A program made the position numbers and the translations under genes. The notes beneath the pieces were generated by a model. It had not been told where the DNA came from and searched no databases. It saw only the letters and a list, made by a program, of their open reading frames with translations. A stretch of DNA of 64,000 nucleotides, taken from NCBI GenBank assembly GCA_021018815.1, contig JAITYX010000010.1, positions 5,332,001-5,396,000 of the forward strand, written 5' to 3'. The stretch is from Talinum fruticosum (Eukaryota; Streptophyta; Magnoliopsida; Caryophyllales; Talinaceae). Shown here piece by piece: positions 10,502-21,866 of the stretch. Position 1 is the stretch's first letter. Every line of letters begins with the position of its first letter.

Positions 10502-12291
10502 TGTAAGGCCCCAAAATTTAATTGTATTTAATTATTGCATTTTTACTGTTTCAATAATTAAGAGCAGTGATCCGCGCATAAATGTCAAAATGGAAATGAG
10601 AAATAATTGACTTAGAAATATCAATCCATGCTTAAATATTTATAAAATGTGCAACCAATAAATAAAATAATAATAATAATAATGAAAAAAAAATTTTACA
10701 GACAAATAAATTTAGGGAACAAGTGTGGGGAGGAAAAATTAGCCATGTGTGAAAAATAATTATGATTTGGATAAGCCCAAATCCCATGGAGGTGATGGGG
10801 GGAAGGAGATAAGATTTGGGCTGCGAAGCCCAATATAAATAGGAAGGGGAGCTGGCTGGGCCAAGGCAGCAAAAACAAGCAAGGGAAGCTAAAAAAAAAA
10901 AGCCACAAGCCCAAAACATTTTGATTTCTGCACCGCCCGACCACCAGCCGGCCGCCGCCGCCGCCGCCTGCCCACTTGCCTCCAGCCGACTCGCCGTCCG
11001 CCGGTCGCCAGATTCCGGCCAACCACCAACTGCCCTACCTCACCTTTTTCAACAACACCTTGATTACTAAGGTAATAATTCTTTTTTTCTAAACTAAATT
11101 TAATTATTCATAATTGAAAAATAAATGGATACAAATAAGGAAAGAATTAATATATCTATATATGTTGAGAAATTGAGGAAATTATTTGGAAGAATAAAGT
11201 TAAAGAAAATATGTACATGCACATTCACGCGTATAATTCAAGAATTAGATAGTAATTTTGATAAAAAGGGGTATGAGAAAATATGTATATATGTATATAT
11301 ACATATAATAATTATATTAAAGTAAAGGGGAAAATTTCTTTGCAAACGAAGGTTATCGGAAACGTCGAAAGCAAAGCAAATCGAAAATTAGTTCAAAGCA
11401 AACTTCCTAACCGAGGTACGTTGTTGCTTGTACCCTTCTAAAATAGTTAAATTTTTAATTGTTATAAAAGGCTTTACCGTACTTGTTTTAAAATGGTCTA
11501 ACATTGTAGGACCCAATTAATCGTTAATCGTTGATCGGTTATCGTTAACCGTTCTCAATTGTCTGCTAGCAGAATTAATCGTATTAGGCCCTTCCCGGTA
11601 AACGGGAATTTTAATCGAATCGTATAGCCGAAGCCATGGCTGCAATTGCACATGAATTGGGGTCCTAGTGTTAGCCGGAAGCTAAAAAGTTTACGAAAAC
11701 GAAATTTTTAACCAAGAAGTCTACAAAAAAAAAAATCGAGTTTTTGCCTAATGATATCTTTTAAATGAATTTTTGAAATAGCGCGCGCTCACCGGCTCAC
11801 CAAAAGTGTTTTTACGAGTGCAAGGGTAACGTATTGAGCCAACCGCTCACTTTTAGTTTTTCCTGTTTCTTTAAATTTTGTTTTAGGGAAGGAGAAACAA
11901 ACAAGGGTTAAACAGGAGAATCGGGAAGTAGAGGAGTCCGACGAGAAGGGTTTTGACAAGGTCGGGCAATGACCTATTGACCGCCCCTCTTGCATGTCTT
12001 TGCTATTTTGGGTTACGCTAGAATAAGTTTAAGTTTTTGGGTCATGTATGAACTCCGATTATGGAAATAGAGTCATCCTATCTACTGTTTGTATAAACAT
12101 AACTTTCATGTCATCGTTTATGTCGTACAAAAAAAAATATTACTAATTAATTGAGTGCCTTAGCCTTGTCTCGTTATCCGGAGACGGCAGTAATGCCTCC
12201 ACCTTGATCTTAATTTTCATTACCATAAGTCATTGTGGTTATTAAGCAAATGTTGGTCGGTTAATCTTGGATTGGAGGATGGGGCGTTACA
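10502..12291 (+). repeat. 3' LTR of the inner Tekay-type element
   Basis: Starts TGTAAGGCCCC and ends GGGGCGTTACA, near-perfect inverted terminal bases, 1790 bp. It follows a chromodomain and a polypurine tract, so it is the 3' LTR. The matching 5' LTR is lost. The left half contains a purine-rich and CCG-rich block (10920-11000) like that of the outer LTR. ORFs inside it (10632-11022 minus, 11125-11325 plus, 11789-11995 minus) are LTR sequence, not genes. Confidence 0.85.
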
Positions 12292-12677
12292 CCCGACGCC
12301 GCCTACCAACGTACGTTATCGCCGCCCAGCACATCGAATCTCCACCAGCAAACCACTACCACCTAATTCCACCTCTAACTCATTTTGAGTTATATCTTTA
12401 ATCCACAATTTTAAGTAAATTCTATCTTAAATTTATGTTGTAATTGAATAGTTAGGCAAGTAAATGTGAGGATTGAATTAATTTATGATGGAATGGAAGA
12501 ATATTGGAAGAAATTAAAATTGGATTTAGGGTTTGTTATATGTTGATATGGAATTGGAAATTAATTTGGGTTTAGTTATAATTATGAATGTCCTTGTTCA
12601 ACTTCTATATGAGTATGAATGAGTTATTTGGTTGTGGAAGAATTGGAAGAAAGATATTGAGGATGATTGAAATATGA

Positions 12678-12679
<2 letters not shown>

Positions 12680-12738
<59 letters not shown>
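12680..12738. repeat. (TA)n microsatellite
   Basis: Uninterrupted TA run within the outer solo LTR. Confidence 0.95.
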
Positions 12739-12740
<2 letters not shown>

Positions 12741-15475
12741 GTTGTGAGTTGCTTTCAAGGATGTGTAATTAGAGATTGATGGAAGATTGAATTTATTTGT
12801 ATATTTGTGCTAAACTTGAGCAACTTAATGTGATTGAATATTGGTTTAGTCAAGCAAGAGTGAATCAATTTGAAATGTGAAAATTTGATGGAGTATGGAG
12901 GGATACTCATTGGTATGAATTAACTGAAAAATTGGGGTTATGTTAACTTTGGGAATGAGATATGAAGGAGAATGTAAGTGGCTATGAAATTAGGGGTTTG
13001 TTGAATTTATTGAAGATTTTGTTGAGGTAAGTTGCTATAGAGTGGACGATAAGTCAATAGGTGCTTGTATTATAAAGAGATGTGAATAATTATTCTAAAG
13101 AGGGCTCATGATACTATTTAAAGTAAGTTTTGGATTGGAAAGAAGTTTAGAATGTAGAATGTTGAATCAAGTTGAGCAAGGATGAAAAATAGATTTTTAT
13201 AAAATTCTGAAATTTTGAAGATCGAATTAATTTTGAACGGCAAATGAGATATTAAAAGAAACTGAACGCAAGAGTTTATCGGGAGAAAAAAAGTATGAGA
13301 ATGTCATAAGAGACCTAACTTATCGAATCAAATTACTTCCTGAAAATAGAAAAGCGACAGGAACGACATGTTCGAAAAAAATAACAAAAAGCGATATTTA
13401 AAGGAAAACGAACAACTACCTCAGTGACGTTATTGTTTGCACTTTTCAAAATATTTAAATGTTAACATGTTAAAATATTGATGAGTTTCACTATTCTATC
13501 TACGAACCACTAAATCATTAACCGATTATTGGTACTATTCATAAAGGAATTAATCGTACGGAGCCATCTCCCGATAATCGGGATTTTTATGATTAAATTG
13601 CTTAACCGAAGCCTTAACTATAAATATGTATGTATGAAGGTTCTTGTCTTGATAAAAAATCGAAGAGTTCATGAGCACAAGAAAATGATAATATTGACAA
13701 GATTGTAACTTGGTTTACATACTCGGTTTGAAACTTGGTTTTTGTGGTTGCAAATATACTCCGGCGTGTGACCATTGAGTTGTGTACTTCGAGCGTGTGG
13801 CTCGTTGAGTTTTATTGTGAATTTTGTGCTGGTTTTTGAGGCTTTTAACCTAATGGTTAGGCCATATTTCAAACGAAATTTTGCCAAGATTTTTAGAAAA
13901 TTGGAAAACCAAACCGACACCTTAAGTAGGGGATGTGGAATGTTGATTGTTAGTGCAAAAACAATTAAAGCAACAAAGTATATAATGCAACTTCGATTGT
14001 CAAAGGAAATTGAAGTGATTATGGGATTTCGTGGCTTAATTATTATAGCAACTAATGATTTCTTTTAATGGAACGATGTTTTTGGGGAGCTCGAGTTATT
14101 TGGAAAAAAAAAGATGCTAAAATATTCGGTAAAGCACCTTAATTTTAAATATCCATATGAAAACCTTGTGTTTATCAAAAGGCGGAACTTATTGAAAGGT
14201 AAATTTATAGCTTATTTTTGGGAAACATATGAATACCGAGATCAAAAGAAAACAATATGGGAAGGTACGTGAAAAAGTAAAAATTTATCGAAAATGCATA
14301 TAAATATTGTTAAAAGACTAGTAATCTACAAAAGTAGATTCGTTTTAGAAACAGCAATCGAATTGAAATTGTGTTGCGAAACAATCAGCAATTGAAGTGT
14401 TCGGCACGTCGAGGTACGTTATTGCCTTTACATTTATACTAAAAGTAAAAGTTTTACTGATTAATTGCTAGTGCTTACAATTCATTGTATTTATGAATAT
14501 GTTCTAACAGTTTTAACATAATTTGGCCACGCAAAGGACCCGTTAATTGTTATGCTTGGTCTATGACTCGCATATAATCGTAATCGTAAACGTAATCGTA
14601 ATCGTAACCACAACCGTAATCGTAAATGGTTGATCCGGGGACGCTCGGACAACGTTGCTCGCTAGCGGAGCATTTAATCGTTAATCGTTCAATTGTTCAC
14701 GGAATCGATAAGTTTTCAATTATTCACGGAATCATTAATCGTTCAATTGTTCCCAAAATCGTTAATCGTTCAATTGTTCACACAAGTGTTAATCGTTTAA
14801 TCATTTAATCGCTCAATTGTTCACATCCAACTGCCTTAGGGTTCAACGAACCTAGTAGTCGGATTCTAAATTGTCTTAATTGATTGTTTCATAGTACGGG
14901 TCCTAAGCTTGGCTAAATCGGAAAGGTGAGTTAGCAGTTGACAGTTTACATACCGTGTATTCAAGGGAAATGATTCAGAATACGCACGTATTTAATAGCA
15001 CACAATTTATAATTTTATTTTATAAGGGTAACATACTGGGGTTATAACTCATACTTCTATTATTTTATGTTTTATTAAAAATTTTAGGAAGCGAGCACAA
15101 GCAAGGTTATCTACAATCATGCATAAAGTTAAAGTGGAAGAAAAAGATGAAGCTGATCAATTGAAGTGATGTATGACTGTTCGTCGTGACTCCATACCTG
15201 CTGGTCTCTTGGCTCATGGTTCCTCTTCGGATGATCCTCGACATTTTGAGAATTGCATTTTCTATGAAGAAATTTTAGGTTGAACTTTTACACAATTTTT
15301 TTTTTTTATATATACATGTTTGAATAATTGATTTCCTCAAATGAATTTGCCTTATTTTCGTTTTGAAAACGGCGGTAACGTCTCCCAATGTATAAGTCTT
15401 CCGCTGCTAATGAATAATAAATTTCTTATTAAGTAACCAATCATGTGGTTACGTATTGGGAGCGTTATGAGTCTA

Positions 15476-15936
15476 ACATGGGGGTTACAACCTGAACCTC
15501 TTCTATCGAGTATATAGCAACTCCAAAATTGTTGTTGCTTTATTTTATAATTTTATCACACAATAATAAAGACAAATAATTATTCCTTCAAACCATAGTT
15601 AGAAACCGAAAATGATCATAAGAGTACATAAGTCTTATGTATTGGTATCTTAAAAAAGTCATATACGTTTTCATTTTATATTGATCCGTTATGTAATATC
15701 TTTGGTCATATAATATTTTTTGAATATGTACTGAAATTAATAACCTAAAATTTCCTAAAGTAAGCAACTATAAACAAAGAATTGACTGCATTACTTAGAT
15801 TAATAGCTGAAATTGATTGATTATTATCACTTATTGGAGGCCTCCATTTACATATATTACTCTCATGCAGTAGGATGCCATGTCCTCTGTAATAGATTCA
15901 TCAAACACAATTATAGATTTACACATATCTAAGTAA
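15476..15936. other. Intergenic DNA between two solo LTRs
   Basis: AT-rich, no gene. Its last part (about 15876-15941) is a diverged copy of 19273-19347; both contain ATTCATCAAA and end in AAATAAT, so the next LTR landed inside or beside a tandem duplication. Confidence 0.5.
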
Positions 15937-18900
15937 ATAATTGTAACACACCAAAACCCACCTTAGGAGTATTACATCGCTAGAGTTCCTTACAAGGAAC
16001 TTCGAAGGCTCATTCAGGTGTCGACTTGACCTTCTAACTCCAACTTAAAGGTAATCGAGGTGATTTTCCCAAGAGAGTTTGAAATTTCCTAAAAATTTTG
16101 GTAAAATTTCGTTTGTAATGTGGACTATCCCCTAGACTTAAAGCCGTAAAACCTTGCATAAAAATCATAATATAACTCAACGAGCCACACGCTCGAAGTA
16201 CACAACTCAACGGCTACACGCCGAGTCCAACCAATCATGCATTAAAACTTAAAATAATCTAAATGGTTCACTTACATCTGGTACAAACTATATGAACTAA
16301 ATTACAAACTACAATACTTAGAAATATAAGAAATGCACATTAACTAGAGTCACTTCAAAGAACAAAGCACTCAGCGAATGACATGCAGAGTCCAGAATAT
16401 GCTAAGGTATGAGACATGCCTTCGAGAGTGTACCTGCAACACTCGGGGAGGGGAAATGGGGAAATTTGTGGGGGTGAGCAAACTACGAGCTCACCGGAAA
16501 GCCTTAAACTCTTCAAATGGAAATTCTTTACACATACTACTCATAATCATGAAATCGGTGAAAATATAATAACGTAATACAAATCTAGATACTTTTCACT
16601 GAAATCCCTTGAAGTCATTTGCCACATATTGATCCTAACACTTCAATCATTTAAAGATACAATTTCACAATCAATAGCAACTCTTTTTGGAACTGAATCA
16701 ACTTTAAACAAGGTGGTGTAACCACCTATGCTTTCTTTCAAATGTTTTCAATCGAAATTGAATCATTTCTACTAAATCACTTCTCATGAATCTCTTTCAA
16801 TGAATCTCTTTTGGTGAATCACTTCCCGGGTTGTGGACTCGAACTAACACTTCGCAATTTCTCATAGTTGCTCTGATTTCTCGAGGCGCGACCCCAAATA
16901 AAAGGCTCCCGGGACCTATCTAGGAAGATTCTAATCGGGCATCCTGATACACCGGACCCCTAGCTAGAATCCTTCCTTGGGCTAAACAATCCTAGCAAAG
17001 TCAATTCAAAACAATTTCTTTAACACATTCACTCATCACGCTTGTTTCAAACAACATTCTCAAATCAGTTTCACTTCTTAGAAACACGTTTTCACACTTG
17101 AAAAGCATATATCATAAAAATCACATTCAAGTATCATTCTGCGTAAAATATAGAACTTCTTTCAAAACCAACTTTTGAACAACATTTGGAATTCAGTTGC
17201 TTTACAAGTCACGCATCTCCATGGTAAGGTTTAACATCCCAAGCTAGCATAATTATTCTAGTATTCACCCGAGTATCTCACATTTACTCGTATTCATCCA
17301 TATTCCACTAACACAAGAATTCCCTATTCCCATATGCGTAATTCTCGTCTTACTCCATTTTTACTCAATCAACATAAACACATGCTCCCTGAATACCCCA
17401 AGTTCCCGCTCTTTTTCTACACCTCAAGTTCGTTTCACCTTAACCCAATTCCTTTTCAAGCATAATGAATTCGGATATGAAAACTCCCTGAGTTACAATA
17501 ATCACAAGTCGTAAAATCCTCCAGTAATCACAAACATTCTTAATTTAACCCAAATTGTCACAACTCGTCGCCAACTATTATCTTTGCCTCAACTCTCATA
17601 TTATGTCTCCATATCCTCAGCTAACTTTCTAACACCAAAGCCATATAACTCTTAATCTCACTTCTTTACTCAAATTCCTCTAGCTCTACTTATCTTTAAG
17701 TCTAGTTCAACCTCAAGGATTTAAGCATGTTTTGAGCTCAATTAACTTAGCAATCATCCATTTCTCATTCCTATGCCTCAATTGTGCGCCAATCAATATG
17801 GACTCATACTTTCCCTTTATACTCCAAGCCATTATTTCCCGATATTAGTAATTACCTCTTAATGTCACAAATTCAAGAAATTTCTAAGGGTTCGATATGA
17901 AACATTAGCTCCTAATTCGTACTCAGATTACAACTTCTTCATCCTCAAATTTCTAATTGAAGGCTCTATATCACCCATTCAAATTTAGCAACTAATTCCG
18001 TTAGAATTTTTAGGTTCCCAAATCCACCTTAACAATCTCTGTCGTATTTTCTCATGTCCTAGTTCCACACTAGCTACTTCCTAAATTCACCTTATAGTAC
18101 AAACATTCAATATTCACAACAAACATTTGATATTCACAACCAAAATCCAATTGGGTTTCGAAATTAATATTAATTTAGAGTATAAGACTACCCACCTCGG
18201 ATTCTAGGGTTTGGAATTGTTTTTGGGCTTCCTTATTTCCTCCTCTTGGTCTCGGTCTCTTTCTCGCCCGGTCCTTGCTCGGTCTCTCTCGGTCTCTCGC
18301 TTTCCTCTGCTTCTAGTTCGGTCCCCTCTTCCCGGTCCCCGACCTCTTGAGTTCTTTTCCTCGTCTGCCTCAATTCATTTGTCTTTGTTCCCTTTCCCGG
18401 TCTCTTTCTCTTTCTCTTCATTCCCTCTCCTCTTCGTTCGTGGCTTGCTTTTGCTCGCCGGTTGCCATTTTCGAGTTCGCCAACCGCCTCTCTCGACCCT
18501 CATGCTTGTTTCCTCTCCCCGGGTCTCGATTTTGCCTCCCCTTCGTGCCCCTAGGTGTTTTCCCGCGTTCGCCGCTCGCCTTTCCTTCATTCGCCGTTCG
18601 GAGCGCGGCCTCCGATCGCTTCTCCGGCTTGCGTACTCACTCTCTCTCTCGCTGTGCTTCTATTCGCCCTCACTCTCTCGGTCCCCGATTCGAGCTTCTC
18701 AATCCCTTCCTTTCTCCTCGCTCTCGTCCTCCCTCTCTTCCCCTTTGATTTCCCCGCTTTTCTCGATCTCTACTTCCCTCTCTCGTCTCCGGTTCATTTT
18801 CTTGTTTCAATCGCAAGCCCCCCTTTCTTTCTTTTGCTGGTTCTATCCCTCTCTCCAGTGGCCTCTCAAGGACCAGCCATCACATCTATTATCACACTAA

Positions 18901-19228
18901 TCCAACTCCTAAGCTAACACCTAATCCTCCTTCTTATTTCCCTTTTTCTTTTTCTTTTGTTAAACATAATAATAATTAAACCCACATACGTCGCATAAGC
19001 GAGTCTCGGATTTTTATTTAGTTAGGTCGGGCAGGAACAACAAGGAAGGAATTAATATATTTTACTAATTATGGTTACGCGAATCGATAATAATTCGCTC
19101 AAATAAAATAACGAATATATGCCCGCTTATATATTTTAGTTATTCGACCTACTCTATTTAATTAAAATTAAACAATCAACTTTAACTCATATAACTACCT
19201 AACCCAAAATTAGGGGTCTTACAATAAT
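15937..19228 (-). mobile_element. Solo LTR, chromovirus type, 3282 bp, with ATAAT target duplication
   Basis: The LTR runs from TGTAACACACC at 15942 to GGGGTCTTACA at 19223. ATAAT stands on both sides (15937-15941 and 19224-19228), so the boundaries are firm. Minus orientation is inferred because a segment at about 16190 (GAGCCACACGCTCGAAGTAC) is the reverse complement of 13775-13795 in the plus-oriented LTR, and the right end read backwards (TGTAAGACCCC) matches the LTR starts at 9127 and 10502. No internal coding region is left, so the element was reduced to one LTR by recombination. The pyrimidine-rich part at 18200-18900 gives long but meaningless frames. Confidence 0.9.
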
Positions 19229-19956
19229 CTTTCATATTATAGCTTCCATAATTATACATTCATAAAATACGGTATGTCTCCATGGCCTCTATAACTATAC
19301 ATTCATCAAATATAATAATAAGTTTACATATATCTAAACAAATAATCCTTGCATGGTCTAATACATAATACAAAAAAGCTTGGAAACCTCGATAACTTGT
19401 AAGTTAAATAAATACTCACCTATCCTCTCATAAACAGAAAACGATATAGGTAAAGTTGTAGAGAACGTCCGAATTTAAACGCCTTCCACTTTATAGCTTC
19501 TAATGCTTCATGTGCCATTTTAAACGCCTTCTATAGAGTTTCAAACTGTTACTCTATGAGTCTCTCCATATTATTCTCATTTTTCGTATTGCCTTCAAAA
19601 TTTGGGGAGAAGCATGAAATACACGTTGCACTTCGTTACAACATCCTGTCAATAAAGAATGCAGGTTTAAAACTTAGAGTTGTAAGGAAAAAGAGAATTG
19701 AAGTGGCAATCCAAGACATGAAATTGTAACGTGCACTTCATGCTGAAAGAGGTTTTCAAGGTTTAATGATTAAATCCATGTCACATACTGAAGAATGGAT
19801 GAACTCCTCATGAAAGAACACCTAAATAAAGCACATAGGAATTTAGGTTTTATAATTGCATCATGAGCCAAAAAATGTTGAGTCAATGAAGCTCTACGTA
19901 AGGCATTTAGAATACCACATGAAGCTAAAGTCGAGCCGATATGGGTAAAATGATGA
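19229..19956. other. AT-rich DNA, no gene
   Basis: No coding signal. Contains the second copy of the 15876-15941 duplication and phrases such as TTTAAACGCCTTC occurring twice (about 19474 and 19526). Confidence 0.5.
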
Positions 19957-20186
19957 CAGCAAGCTACATTTGGGGGGGTGAGTCTTCAAACTGGAGAAGG
20001 AGGAGAAGCGAGCGGGAGAGAGAGAGCTCGTGGGCGTTCTTCGATGATGGCAGCAAGTTACATGGAGTTGGGTGAATCTTCAAGCTGCGAAGCCGGCGGA
20101 GAGAGAGAGAGAGAGAGAGCTATGTGGGCATTCTTTGAGAGCCGCAAGTTACATGGAGGGGGATGAGTCTTCAAACTGGAGAAGGA

Positions 20187-20248
<62 letters not shown>

Positions 20249-20369
20249 CTGTTGGCATTCTTCGGTGATGCCAGCAAGCTACATGGAGGGGGTGAGTCTT
20301 CAAATTAGAGGAGGAGAAGAGAGGGGAGAGAGAAAGAGACCTCTGTGGGCGTTCTTCAATGTGTAACCG

Positions 20370-20370
<1 letters not shown>
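19957..20370. repeat. Minisatellite of about 90 bp units with an internal GA run
   Basis: Four units repeat the order GCAAGCTACAT, a G-run, GAGTCTTCAAACTGGAG, a purine-rich stretch with (GA)n, then CTCTGTGGGCGTTCTTC. Units differ mainly in GA length: 4 to 9 pairs in most, about 29 in the third (20190-20247). ORFs on both strands here (19978-20366) only translate the repeat. Confidence 0.85.

Positions 20371-20372
<2 letters not shown>

Positions 20373-20418
<46 letters not shown>
20373..20418. repeat. (GA)n microsatellite
   Basis: A pure GA run directly after the minisatellite. Confidence 0.95.
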
Positions 20419-20579
20419 ATGTTGCTTGAGTGAGAGTAGTAATTATTTTGGAGGAACAAAGTGAGAGAGGGAGTGACCGAGAGACGTGGGAGTAGTTATT
20501 GTAATATAAAGTCAATCTCAATTTACACATTTCTTTCTATAATAATCAATTAATATAATTAATGAACGGTTGAGATGTA

Positions 20580-21111
20580 AAAACGTAGCAAATCAATGGT
20601 TATAAATGAAAGTTATCTCCACAATTAAGGCTATCTTTGAGTTGCTCCAAGTGCCATATAGGCAACAGAGTTGCTCCATTTTATTACCTATTGTCAATGG
20701 TAGCAATTCATGAGAGTTGCTCCATAAATAAAAATAAATAAAAAAAAGGAAAAAGCTCTTGAAAAAAATCAGAATTAATGCCACTTACATTGTCAGTGGG
20801 GCCTCAGCGGCAGCCTCCCCATCCTCCTCCGAGCGCGTGTGCACGGCTCCAAGGAATTGTGTCCCATGCGGCCTTTCCTCTCTATCCCCCTTTTCCTTCT
20901 CTCTCCTCCTTTTTCCCCCTTGGCCAGTTGCTACAAGGAGTTTCTTCATGGAGCAACTCCATGGAGAAACTCTTCTCCACCTCAGCCCCACCCCCTTTTT
21001 TTTATTTTCTCTTTCCTCCACATGTGAGCAACTCCCTTGCTCCCATTGGAGATAGCCTAAGGAGAGAGCGGTCAAACTCATTCTTTTTTATAATAATAAT
21101 AGATAGATTAG
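20580..21111 (-). mobile_element. Helitron-like 5' terminus, split by a MITE
   Basis: Sequence at 20600-20628 plus 21058-21111 matches 8905-8968: TTATC(T/C)CCACAATTAA followed by GGAGAGAGCGG, GTCAAACTCATTCTT and TTATAATAATAATAGATAG. Read on the minus strand it starts TCTAATCTATCTATTATT. The body to the left (down to the GA minisatellite or further) probably belongs to it, but no 3' end was found. Confidence 0.55.
20629..21057. mobile_element. PIF/Harbinger-type MITE, 429 bp, with TAA target duplication
   Basis: The ends are inverted: GGCTATCTTTGAG on the left, and GGCTATCTCCAATGG when the right end is read backwards. TAA flanks both sides (20626-20628 and 21058-21060). The related repeat at 8915-8940 has ACAATTAAGGGGAGAGCG without the insert, which is the empty site. 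GAGTTGCTCC words recur inside in both orientations. No transposase; ORFs at 20593-21125 on either strand are not genes. A 3-bp TWA duplication is the habit of PIF/Harbinger elements. Confidence 0.85.
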
Positions 21112-21771
21112 ACATTAATGGTTAGTGAGACCAATAGGATAGTGACATATGGCAAATGCATGTAGTAACACTCAATTATATATATATATTTAGATAGATA
21201 GTATTAGTTGGGATTGGCATGGACAATTATGGACATTTTAACATAGGCATGTATGAAATTGATATACAATTGGAAAAGAATGTGATATAATGATTGTCGT
21301 CATATTACAACCATCATAATTAGAAGAATCTTAATCATATATGTGTCTAGATCTTGACCATCTATTGTGGTTTTACATTAAAAAAATAAAATTATATTCT
21401 TTTTTCAATTAAAAAATATTTATAATTGTTAAGAAATTAAAATCTCAATTTCAACATTCAACTCTTTAGGATGAGGATAATTAAATACTACCAAATACCA
21501 TTATAATTAGTTATTGTAATTAAAATTCTTAAAATTATTTACTTTTTTAATTTAAAAAAGTAAAAAATAGAAATGCATGTGATTGATGTACTACATATAT
21601 ATGATTAGGATTGAAAAAATTATGGTGATTGTCGCGATTATAGTATACTCGACAATCAATATAATTTTTGGATTGGAAAACGTGCTTTTGATAGTTTATA
21701 ATGGAAAATATAAATTAATAGTACATTCATACCAATTTAGTTCAAATTAGGGAACCAATTCAATGCAAGAC

Positions 21772-21772
<1 letters not shown>
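21112..21772. other. AT-rich DNA, no gene
   Basis: No coding signal; short TA runs only. Confidence 0.6.

Positions 21773-21839
<67 letters not shown>
21773..21839. repeat. (AAT)n microsatellite
   Basis: More than 20 AAT units, immediately left of a solo LTR. An (ATT)n run lies on its other side at 23469, so the LTR probably inserted into an AAT/ATT tract. Confidence 0.95.
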
Positions 21840-21842
<3 letters not shown>

Positions 21843-21866
21843 TATCAATATTATTATTATTATTAA

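Larger units (their letters stand above)
9122..15475 (+). mobile_element. Solo LTR (chromovirus type, about 3.9 kb) interrupted by a second element
   Basis: The LTR starts TGTAAGACCCCAAC at 9127 and ends GGGAGCGTTATGA at 15470. The same five bases, GTCTA, stand at 9122-9126 and 15471-15475 as target duplication. The LTR is split between about 9829 and 12292 by a truncated Tekay-type element. Leaving that out, the two parts (703 and 3179 bp) make about 3.9 kb. The GC-rich, CCG-repeating stretch at 9650-9829 continues at 12292 with CCCGACGCCGCC, which supports the split. Inner parts match the 3' LTR at 10502-12291 (CCCG-TAA-CGGGA block at 11590 and 13570, long runs of AATCGTTAATCG words). The terminal CA is changed to TGA by one substitution or indel, so the right end is inferred mainly from the duplication. 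Confidence 0.75.

Noticed and set aside
14580..14820. Regularly repeated AATCGTTAATCGTTCAATTGTTCAC words, CRISPR-like at first sight
   Set aside because: Irregular spacing, no unique spacers of constant length, and the words continue the LTR sequence found at 11520-11580; a plant LTR minisatellite.
18211..18900. 229-codon plus-strand frame, the longest ORF in the window
   Set aside because: Ser/Leu/Pro/Arg strings from a pyrimidine-rich part of a solo LTR; parallel frames are open too, and no domain is visible.
20058..20459. 133-codon minus-strand frame with long Ser-Leu repeats
   Set aside because: Reads the GA microsatellites of the minisatellite.
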